Shown here: positions 55,801 through 64,000 of the stretch, piece after piece | Numbering within the stretch: the stretch's first letter is position 1 | Layout of the letters: the number at the start of each line of letters is the position of its first letter | The notes under the pieces: generated by a model | The model's input: the letters and a program-made list of their open reading frames with translations, nothing else | What the model was told of the DNA's origin: nothing | Databases searched by the model: none | Position numbers and translations under genes: made by a program | Source: Larus michahellis | Lineage: Eukaryota; Chordata; Aves; Charadriiformes; Laridae | Reading direction: 5' to 3' | Assembly (NCBI RefSeq): GCF_964199755.1 | Contig: NC_133917.1 | Span: 3,479,501 to 3,543,500 of the forward strand | Length of the DNA stretch: 64,000 nt

Positions 55801-58800
55801 AGAGCTCAGGCTGACCCGTGGCTGCTCCGTCCTCAGGAGGGAACCGTCCAGTTTAGCTGCCCGGTAGCCAGCTGGCACCGTGTCCCCGTGCCAACTTCAT
55901 CCCCTTCTCGCAAAAACCTTTGCTGCATCAGCAAGGTGGGGACGGTTTTGCTTTGAGATGAGTTTGTTGATCTTCTCTTTTCCTTCTGAGGATACAGGGG
56001 AGGGAAGAGGGCTGGCAAAGTGTCGGGAACTAGAGGTGTCCTTGAGCAAATCCGATGGCGTTCACTCACTGCTCTGTCCATAGGATGGTGCGGCCCAGAC
56101 TGACCATCTACGTGTGTCAGGAGTCCCAGCAGCTGAGGGACCTGCAGCAGAAACACGAGGACGGGGACACAGTAACCAGTACTTTTTTTGGTAAGGGCTT
56201 CGAAGCCCGGCTGGGGGCACGTGGGCTTGGGTTGCTGCCGACAGCGTGAAGGGGAAAACAAAAGCAAACAGAAACGCGGTTTCAAGCCCTGCTGCTGCTG
56301 CTCACAGGTGCTCAGCGCCAGTTGCTTCCAATCCCCTTGTCCCCGCACCACTCTCCCTGCGGATTTTGGGCTGGCGAAAGGCCCCTCTCACCAGAGAGGC
56401 TGCTTGTGTGACCAGAGCCCGCACAGCGGCTCGAAAGAGGGTCTGTGGCTTCTGCTTTCAGCTGCTGCGCCTGGTGTTGGCTGCTGTCATCCTTGTCTCC
56501 TCACTGCAAGGAGGCAGCGAGCTCACGTGCGAGCTCACTTGCAGCCTGATGCAGGCTCTGTACGCAAACCGAGGGCTTGGGCACGCTTTCCTTTGGTAAG
56601 GGTGCCAAAAGACCGCGGCAAACCCTTTTTTTATTTGCCCACCAAATGGGTGGCTGCAGAATCTGACTGTCGGCATGTTGCCTGCTCTGAGCCGACAAAC
56701 GATAGCTCCTGCGAGAATCCAGCATTGCCCAGACAACAATGAGTGACCTACATTTGTGGAGCAGCCAGGCGCCGGTTTATCCACCTCCGTGATTGGAGCG
56801 GCAAGTGCAAAAGCAAACGGCTTGTCCTTTCCTTGCCCTGCTCCAATTCGGATCCTCCTGCTTCCCCCCACCACCACCACCGCCAGGAATCGGGGGTACG
56901 GGGGGGCTCTGGGGAGCTGCTGGGGTGGTGCATTCGTCCTGCTGGGATGGAAAACTGCCAGGAATGGTACAGAACATTGCTCTGATTCTAGTCAAAATAG
57001 AAGCTTTTTGAGTCGAGGACTGCATAAGCGCAGAGCAGGCAGTGCAGGACACTCATGGCAGCCGAGTTACTGTGGAGCTGATGCTTACGGGGCTCAGGGC
57101 ATGATGCAGCCATGTGGCAAAAGCAGACACCAGAGTCGCGCTACACGTAGATTTAGCAGCTTGGGCTGGGCAAGGTGATAGCTGCGGGAGGCGGGAGCAG
57201 CAGAGCGGGTGTTGAACCTGCCGAAAAGCAAGACTCGATAGATGGGCTGTGCACAGTCCCTTCCCAACGGGGCTGTGATCATAGAATGGTAGAATCTTCA
57301 TGTTTGGAAAGGACCTTTGAGATCATCGAGTCCAACCATACACACACACACACAAAAACAAAAACAACCACACAACCTACACTCTCTGCCCCTAGAGCAT
57401 GCCCTGAAGTGCCACATCTAGACGTTTCTTAAACACCTCGAGGGATGGTGACACAACCCCCTCCCTGGGCAGGCTCTTCCAGTGCCTGACCACTCTGTCA
57501 GTAAAGTAATTCCTCCTAATATCTAACCTAAACCTTCCCTGCCGCAGCTTCAGACCATTTCCTCTGGTCCTGTCATTATCCACCTGGGAGAAGAGGCCAC
57601 CACCCACCTCTCTCCACCCTCCTTTCAGGGAGCTGTAGAGGGCAATGAGGTCTCCCCTCAGCCTCCTCTTCTCCAAGCTCAACGTGCCCAGCTCCCTCAG
57701 CCTCTCCCCACATGCCCTGGTCTCCAGACCCCTCACCAGCCTGGTCACTCTCCTCTGGACACGCTCCAGCACCTCAACGTCCCTCTTGTACAGCGGGGCC
57801 CAGACCTGAACACAGCACTCGAGGTGAGGCCTCACCAGCGCCCAGTACAGAGGCACCATCACTTCCCTGCTCCTGCTGGCCACGCTGTTCCTGATACGAG
57901 CCAGGATGCTGTTGGCCTTCTCGGCCACCTGGGCACACTGCTGGCTCACGTCACCCTGGCCGACCACCAGCGCCCCCAGGTCCTTTTCTGCTGGGCAGCT
58001 TTCCAGCCACTCTTCCCCAAGCCTGTAGCGTTGCTTGGGGTTGTTGTAGCCGAAATGCAGGACCCGGCACTTGGCCTTATTAAACCTCCTAGAGTTGGCC
58101 TTGGCCCATGGATCCAGCCTGTCCAGGGCCCTCTGTAGAGCCTTCCTACCCTCCAGCAGATCAACACTCCCACCCAGTTTGGTGTCATCTGCGAACTTAC
58201 TGAGGGTGCACTCAATCCCCTCATCCACATCATTGATAAAGATATTAAACAAAACCGGCCCCAAAACTGAGCCCTGAGGGACACCACTGGTGACCGGCCG
58301 CCAAGAGGATTTCACCCCATTAATCCCAACTCTCTGGGCACGGCCATCCAGCCCGTTTTTAACCCAGCGAAGAGTACACTTGTCTCTGCCACGATTCGCC
58401 AGCTTCTCCGGGAGAATGCTGTGGGGGACAGTGTCAAAGGCCTTCCCAAAGTCCAGGCAGACAACGCCCACAGCCTTCCCCGCGTCCAGAAGGCGGGTCG
58501 TAGGAAGAGATCAGGTTGGTTAAGCAGGACCTCCCTTTCCTAAACCCCTGCTGGCTGATGTTCCTGGGCAGAGCACAGCCTTTTCGTGGTGCTTCTCTAA
58601 GCATCTGCTCCCCAGGCGAGCGTACGTGGCGCTAGCAGAAGAGTCTCCGCATCCGTAGCGTAGACACTGAAGCGGTGCTTGACGTCTAGCTGTAAGAGTT
58701 CTTCTCCCCACAGTGTACCACGCTATTTATCTGGAGGAACTGACGGCGGTGGAACTGACGGAAAAGCTGGCCCAGCTCTTCAGCATCTCTTCCCAACAGA

Positions 58801-59697
58801 TCAGCCAGATTTACAAGCAGGGTCCGACGGGGATACACGTGCTGATCAGTGATGAGGTGACGGCCTCTGGGTGCTCCTTATTTTCGCCCTCTTGCGCTGG
58901 GTTGCTTCAGCTGGTCTGTGTCTGATTGCAGTCTGAGCTCCGCTGGGGAGGTTGCGGGGGAACAGGTCCTCTGGGCAGGCCTTCAGGAAGGGCCCTGCTC
59001 CATCCCCTCCAGTTTCCGAAGGATTGGGAGTTAATCATTGAAGTCTGGGGACGCTGCTCTGCTGCCGGGGGCTCCTCACTGAAACCCATGAGGTTTATCG
59101 GGTGTGAACAGCTCTCCCTGAGCTAGTTCAGGCCGCGAGCACACCCTCCTCCTTCCCGCTTGGGTTTCGTCTGGCTTTGCTATAAAAGCAGGGAGGGGAA
59201 TTGTTGTGGGAGGACTTTGCTTTTAGACCTGCATCCCAGAGTCCCATGGTTTCTCTCTCGGCTTGCTGGTTCCGAGCTTCGGTTCTGGAGAGCTGGAGGA
59301 AGGAATAAATATTTATGGCTGTCACCTTTCCTAGAGCACTAAGCACCTGCCTGAGCAGCTCCTAGCCCTTTCAGTCTATGCCCATCGCTAACAGCAGAAC
59401 ACAAAACCTTCACGTAGGGCTGGGAAGTGCTTCTGCTGGGTTTAAATACAGCCTCAGACTCAGCTGGCTTTTGTGGCTCCTTTCAGATGATACAGAACTT
59501 CCAAGACGAATCCTGTTTCGTTCTGGACACCATGAAAGGTGCGTAAATGTCTTGTATTTCCCTTCCATACTTCTTGGGGGGCTCTTCTGTCAACAGCCGC
59601 TCAGCCCAGCAGATTCCTTTGCCGTTGCGGGTGGCTCACGAGCTTTGCTTCTTTTGCAGCTGAAACCAATGATAGCTACCACATCATCTTAAAATAG
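40896..59697 (+). CDS. TFCP2: Transcription factor CP2 (TFCP2, LSF), fifteen coding exons
   Basis: Coding exons are 40896-41017, 47342-47493, 48130-48206, 48661-48766, 48985-49091, 49768-49920, 52307-52417, 53179-53267, 53770-53818, 54327-54420, 55040-55130, 56084-56190, 58714-58856, 59487-59538 and 59660-59697. They encode 496 residues (human 502 as recalled); every junction is GT-AG and in frame. TFCP2 is a ubiquitous nuclear DNA-binding factor of the CP2/Grainyhead family that acts as a dimer or tetramer. Residues 1-40 start [20 protein letters not shown]. The CP2 DNA-binding domain lies within about 40-275 ([40 protein letters not shown]). A SAM-like oligomerisation segment spans about 323-384 ([33 protein letters not shown]). 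The C-terminus ends NDSYHIILK. The polyglutamine run of mammals is reduced to two Gln at 405-406. Intron 1 is 6.3 kb and intron 12 holds a CR1. Confidence 0.97.
41018..47341 (+). other. TFCP2: TFCP2 intron 1
   Basis: This 6.3-kb intron holds no coding exon or clear mobile element that I recognise. Its composition is more moderate in GC than the DAZAP2-POU6F1 part of the window. Confidence 0.6.
57277..58620 (-). mobile_element. CR1 LINE with long reverse-transcriptase remnant, antisense in TFCP2 intron 12
   Basis: Minus-strand frame 58471-57392 stays open for 359 codons and is clearly CR1 ORF2. It holds [34 protein letters not shown], the catalytic FADDTKL motif, [15 protein letters not shown] and [17 protein letters not shown]. 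Upstream, [11 protein letters not shown]-like codons lie in a different frame: a short deletion separates them from the main frame. The 3' end at low coordinates reads TTGGAAAGGACC and then ends ATTCTACCATTCTATGATC on the minus strand, as expected for CR1. A CA-rich insert lies in its 3' UTR (57340-57375). The element lacks the 5' part of ORF2 (endonuclease and fingers), so it is a dead 5'-truncated copy, but a fairly young one. Confidence 0.95.
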
Positions 59698-60830
59698 AGA
59701 GGACGGGATGAGGAACGCCCGCGATCCTCTCATCGTGCATGAAGACCCTTCACTTCCAGCACAAGGACACGAGCAGAGATCTGGAAACTCCTGGGCACCC
59801 TCTGGAAAGACCCCGAGCTGTTGGTTCCTCGGCTGTCTTTCTTGGCAGGGCACCTCCTTGCTCTGACGGCTTCTAAATGGCCGTTAACGGTAACGTGCTG
59901 CTTTAATTGCTGGAGCTCTGAGGCTTGAAGTTCCCAGGTCGCGCTCTCGTGTGGCTCTGGGTAGAAATTTGCCATTGGGACCTAAAACCTGCGTGAGGCC
60001 TTTTTCTGTGGCAAGCGTGCTCTGCTTTTCTGAGAGGCATCAGCTCCCGTGAGGCTCGCGGACTGGCAAGAGAACATGAATCCAGCTGGCCCAACAAAGC
60101 CAACTGGGCACGTGCTGAGCTGAGCAGGTCTCAAATACGCTATGTACTGTGCTGATGGAGTGGTAGGCTGGGGCTGGGAGGGATTTTCTTAAAGGATTTT
60201 GTTAAGCTTTCATTTAATATTACAACGTGTCTGTTAGACAAAGGTGGCGACTTCGTTTTTAATCCACCCACCCCGAAGACGGCGTTGGCTGCGTCTGTGC
60301 AGGTCTGGCTGTGGCGCCATCCTTCTTCCCTGGCGCGTGTAAGGTCGTCAGGAACTTTATCTACGCATTTTAGTTGTATAAAGCTGGAGCAAAACGTGAA
60401 GCGGAGTTGGATAAAGAAATAGCTGACTAGCTCGGGTCTGTGGGATTCTTTTCTGCATGTTTTAGGGAGAAGGAAAAAAGGCTTAGCTATATCTCGCCTG
60501 GAAATATTGAGCGATGTCTACCTGCTGCTTCATTTTCTGCTCCTGCGTCCCCCTGCGCAGCCTCCGGAGCTGCCCCAGCGCTGGTGTAAGCCTTGTGTGT
60601 GCAAAGGAGGAGGCGAACAACAAGTTCAAAGGGTTATTGAAAGCCGTTGGACTTGATGGTGACAAAAGTGCACAGAGTGTGCAGGTTTCCAGGACAGCAG
60701 TGAAGGATCTGCCCTGCTCTGCAGGTGATGGATCCTGTTCCCCGGTGCCACGCTTGCCTTGAACCTTCAGCACTACCCGAGGATGTTTTCAGCCAAAAAA
60801 TAGGGGGAAAATACAATGTAAAGCAGAGGG
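59698..60830 (+). other. TFCP2: TFCP2 3' UTR (end uncertain)
   Basis: The sequence after the TAG at 59695-59697 has no further exon. I find no canonical plus-strand AATAAA. Variants near 60375 (TATAAA), 60409 (GATAAA) and 60810 (AATACA) are candidates, so the end is a guess. Confidence 0.45.
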
Positions 60831-62110
60831 TTTATTTTTAAATAAGGCTGCAACAAGATCCAGCCCTAGGCAGGTGATGCAGGTGCTGGCTGAGGCTGGG
60901 GATGGCCTGTGGGGTAAGCAAAGGCACCGGGGATGTGACAGTTGTGACGGCCACGTCCCTGCTGCTGGAATATTGGCTGCTGTTCTGCGTCCGTGAGCCG
61001 TAAAGGATTCTGTTCCCACCTTCCTCAGCCAGCCGTTGTCTTCTTGAAGGTGCAGTCAAGATACCTGATGCAAACGAGAGCTGGTTCAGGTCTGGTCCAA
61101 GCTTCCCGTCCTTCACTTGCAGGGATCCACCTAGGGAAGATGTCTGTTTTAATCCTGTTTTTTTTTTCCCTTACTATACAAGAAATGCGATGGATCTGTA
61201 CAGTTGTGGCGTTGTCTGCTCCATCAACCCTTTGTATTGATGTTGCTGGGTGCGTGTGGCTGACTTTAATCTATTGGATGAGGAGAATGCCAGGGAAGTG
61301 ATTCGTGGTTTGGGGAGGAGAAGCCCCCAGCTGGAGGGGGGTAGCAACAGGCCAGTCCTTCCTCTGGCCCTGGTTGCTGGCTGGAAACAAGGCGGGAGAC
61401 GAAGGGGTTGGAGTTGGGGGGAACGAAGAGGATATTTTAATCCTATAATTTGACTTGTTTATTAGTTAATAACTCAGCTAATCCCTAATCCGGGGGGCGG
61501 GAAGCACCGCGGCACCTGGTTGAACTCCGCCAGGGAGGAGCGTGTTGGGGGGGCTGCTGAGGTGAGTGTGTGGGTCTCGGGGGGAGGGGGAGGGTGAGAG
61601 TCACACACACACCACCCCCCCCCGGATTTTGTCCTTCTCCGGGGCCCAGAGCCCTGTCCGGCCTGGGGAGGAGGACGGAGCGGGGTGGGGGATCCCCTGA
61701 GGCAGGACAGGCCGTGCCCCTCCCCTCCCCTCCCCCCCCCCCGTGGTGAACTGCCCTGTGGGCTCCCCGCTGCCGGAGCTGCAGCTGCTCTGTTCTTGCT
61801 AAAATAAGGCGCTTTTGGCCTCTTCCCGCTGTTTCCAGCCTCGCTAATCTCTTGTCTAGACTCCTCCGCCGGCAGTTTTCGGCCGCCCCCTCTCCTCCTC
61901 CCGCCGGCTCCCTGTGGAGAGCTGCGGCCTGCAGCCTCCCCCCAACCCGGCGCCGGGCCTGGGGGGCTCCCGCTGTCCCCCTCACCCCCCCCCCTCAGGC
62001 CCTTCCCCAGCCCCGGGAGGGGGGTGAAGCCCCACAGGATCCGAGCTGGGTCCCGCCGGCGGGAAGGGGGGAAGGCCCCACTGCGCCCTCCACCCCAGTC
62101 TCAAACCTGC
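60830..62110. other. Intergenic region between TFCP2 and the next promoter
   Basis: No recognised gene. A 92-codon minus-strand frame (61116-60838) is followed at once by a minus-strand AATAAA, but no family is recognised. From 61480 onward GC content and CpG density rise toward the next promoter. Confidence 0.4.
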
Positions 62111-62133
62111 GGCCTCTCCCACTCCACTTCCGG

Positions 62134-62310
62134 ACTACATTTCCCGTCGTGCCTCGCGGCCGCGCCGCTCTAGCGCTGGGTCTCTTCCCCCCGCCGGACT
62201 CGCTTTCCCAGCCTGCCCCGCGGCGCGGGCGGTGGCGGGGGACGCTGGGGGGGGGGGCGTGCCGGTCACGTGACGCGGGGTATATAAGGGGAGGCGCAGC
62301 GCCGGCGGCC
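62134..62310 (+). promoter_or_regulatory. TATA-containing CpG-island promoter of the next gene (CSRNP2 by synteny)
   Basis: In order: two ZNF143/Staf-like modules, ACTACATTTCCCGTCGTG from 62134 and ACTCGCTTTCCCAGCCTG from about 62198; an ETS-like ACTTCCGG at 62126-62133; the perfect palindrome GTCACGTGAC at 62265-62274; and a TATA box TATATAAGG at 62281-62289. Transcription should start near 62311. Confidence 0.6.
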
Positions 62311-62433
62311 CCATTGTTGTCGGCGAGCGGCGGCGGGGCGGGTCCGCGCGGCCGCAGCCCCAGCGCGCGCCCGGCCGCCCCCCGGCCCCCCCGCCCCCCC
62401 GGGAGCCGCCCCCGCCCCGCCCGGGGGGACCCG
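62311..62433 (+). other. Putative non-coding first exon, probably CSRNP2
   Basis: GC-rich sequence downstream of the TATA box ends in a consensus donor, CCG|GTGAGT, at 62433/62434. No ATG-initiated frame of note lies inside. The identity rests on human gene order only (TFCP2 followed by CSRNP2 in the same direction); no CSRNP2 protein sequence is visible in the window. Confidence 0.4.
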
Positions 62434-62559
62434 GTGAGTGGGGGGGGTGAAGGGGGGGAGGGGGGTCCCGCCGCCCCGCCCCGGCGAGATGGAGGGTGCT
62501 CTGGGGTATGGGGGGATCCTACGGCTGGGGGGCGATGCAGGGGATGGGGGGCCTACGAG

Positions 62560-63440
62560 GGATGTGGGGGCCTATAGAGGTTGCAGGGTCTATAGGGGAT
62601 GGGGTGGCCTTTAATTCATGGGGGGCCTATAAAGGATGCAGGGGCCTTTTCCAGCTGGGGGGATCTATAAGGGATGCAGGGGCCTATGTGGTGTGTGGGG
62701 GCCTTTTCTCACTGGGGGGCCTATAGGGGATGCAGGGGCCTATGGGGGTTGTGGGGGTGTTTTCTAGCTGGGGGGCCTATAGGAGGATACGGGGTCCTAT
62801 AGAGGGTGCAGGGGCCTACAGGAGACATGGTGGCCTTTTCTAGTTGGGGGACCTATATGGTTGGGGGGCTCGTAGGTTGCAGGGACCTATCAAGCATGCA
62901 GGGGCCTATAGGGGATGCAGTGCCTATAGGGGATGTGGGGGCCATTTGTAGCTGGGTGGCCTATAGGGGATGCAGGGCCCTACAGGGTATGTGGGGGCCT
63001 TTTCTAGCTATAGAGGGGGCTATAGAGGATGCGGAGGGCCCTTATAGCTGGGGAGCCTATAGGGGATGTGGGGGCCTTTTCCAGCTGCCGGGGGGGGGTG
63101 TGCTATAGAGGATGCAGGTGTCTATAGGGGAAGTGGGGGTTCTTCCCCTGGAGAACCTATAGGGGCTGTGGGTTATGGCCCCTTACAGCTGAGGGCCTGC
63201 AGGGGATGGGGGGCCCTGTAGGGGATGTGGGGGCCCCTACAGCTGGGGGTCTGTCTGTAGGGGATGTGGGGGCCCCCACAGCCGGGGCGCTCCCCTCTGC
63301 TGTATTTTGGAGGCCAGTAAGGGGTGTGGGACACCCTTATATTTGGGGGGGGGGCTGTAGGGGATGTGGGGGGTCATTGTGGTCTCCCTTCTCTTGTACC
63401 TGGGGGGCCTATGAGGGATATGGGGGGGGTTGTTTATATC
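62560..63440 (+). repeat. Minisatellite in the first intron of the last gene
   Basis: GGGGCCTATAGGGGATGCAG and GGGGCCTTTTCTAGCTGGGG recur many times with a base period of about 28-30. G runs are on the plus strand. No exon is recognised. Confidence 0.88.
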
Positions 63441-64000
63441 CAGTGGCCCTATGAAGGACACGAGGTGCCCTTATAGCTGCTTTGTCCTCTAGCTGGGGAC
63501 CTATAGAGGATTGGGGGGGACAGGACGTATAGGTGGGGGCCACAGAGTGTGGGGGTACAGGAGTCATGCTGGGGTGCAGGCAGGGCTGGGGGAGGCCGTT
63601 CCGGGGGTCCCCAAGAAGCCTCACAGGGTTGTTGTGGTGGGATGGAGCCGGTGATGGCGGTGGGACGCGTTGGTCTGGAGGAGGAACCATCATGGAGGTG
63701 CTGGTCCGGTGTCCCTGATGGTGGGGGGGTATTGCGGGGGGGGGCTGCCCCCGTCGCCAGCACTGGGAGGTGAGGAGGGGGCTGGGAGGATCTCCCCCCT
63801 CTCGGTGAGCGGTGGTGGGACTCCACCAGCCCACTGTGGAGAAGGTTCCTCCTTGCCTGGCCCTCACGCCGCGGCCCTGACCCTCCTCGGGGTTATCGTG
63901 GCAGGAGCCAGGGTCTGCGTGGGGACGGAGGTGACCCCGAGGGTCTGGAGTCCCACGCACTCGGGTGCTCCATGGTCTGCCGGTGGCCAGGGGCCTCTAG
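63440..64000. other. Right edge, no gene recognised
   Basis: GC-rich sequence without a recognised exon. It is probably intron of the gene that starts near 62.3 kb. Confidence 0.4.

Noticed and set aside
60838-61116. Minus-strand 92-codon frame followed at once by AATAAA
   Set aside because: No recognisable family, no ATG start and no clear upstream exon. It could be an antisense transcript, but TFCP2 3' flank is the simpler reading.
1-64000. CRISPR arrays, bacterial operons, insertion sequences or retrovirus-like elements
   Set aside because: The window is vertebrate nuclear DNA with spliced genes. The tandem repeats lack the spacer structure of CRISPR, and the only transposon traces recognised are CR1 LINEs.

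Overview
This window looks like avian nuclear DNA, most likely from a small, GC-rich (micro)chromosome. Three things point that way: copies of the CR1 LINE family, short introns in very GC-rich sequence, and a dense load of G-rich minisatellites. Four genes can be built exon by exon with in-frame splice junctions: SMAGP, DAZAP2, POU6F1 and TFCP2. A fifth locus starts near the right edge. Its promoter and first exon are visible but no coding exon is, and by conserved order with human 12q13 it is probably CSRNP2. Comparisons with human proteins are from memory.

Layout from left to right. SMAGP (+, three coding exons, 2055-2572) ends convergently with DAZAP2 (-, four coding exons, 4718-9066). 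DAZAP2 introns hold CR1 fragments, an AAT microsatellite and a degenerate GC-rich tandem array with CRE-like sites; its CpG island is next to 12 perfect GGGGAC units. A gene-poor stretch of about 16 kb (10.1-26.6 kb) mixes G-rich minisatellites with AT-rich blocks containing many homeodomain or octamer-like motifs. It includes a CpG island at 17.6-18.2 kb that is the likely POU6F1 promoter. POU6F1 (+, ten coding exons, 26642-38764, 613 aa) has three large tandem arrays in its introns. TFCP2 (+, fifteen coding exons, 40896-59697, 496 aa) follows, with an antisense CR1 reverse-transcriptase fragment in intron 12. A TATA-containing CpG-island promoter at 62.1-62.4 kb opens the last locus.

The genes do not form an operon-like unit. 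SMAGP is a small membrane adhesion glycoprotein, DAZAP2 a proline-rich adaptor, POU6F1 a POU-homeodomain transcription factor, and TFCP2 a CP2/Grainyhead-type transcription factor. The most notable signals are non-coding: two perfect matches to the recalled POU6F1 (Brn-5) consensus on either side of the likely POU6F1 first exon, a DAZAP2 GC-AG intron required by the reading frame, a CRE-bearing repeat whose CpGs appear to decay away from the CpG island, a 42-bp array of about 2.8 kb rich in CACGTG motifs, and a nearly C-free 1.8-kb tract between the two halves of the POU domain. No retrovirus-like or other capsid-bearing element was recognised.
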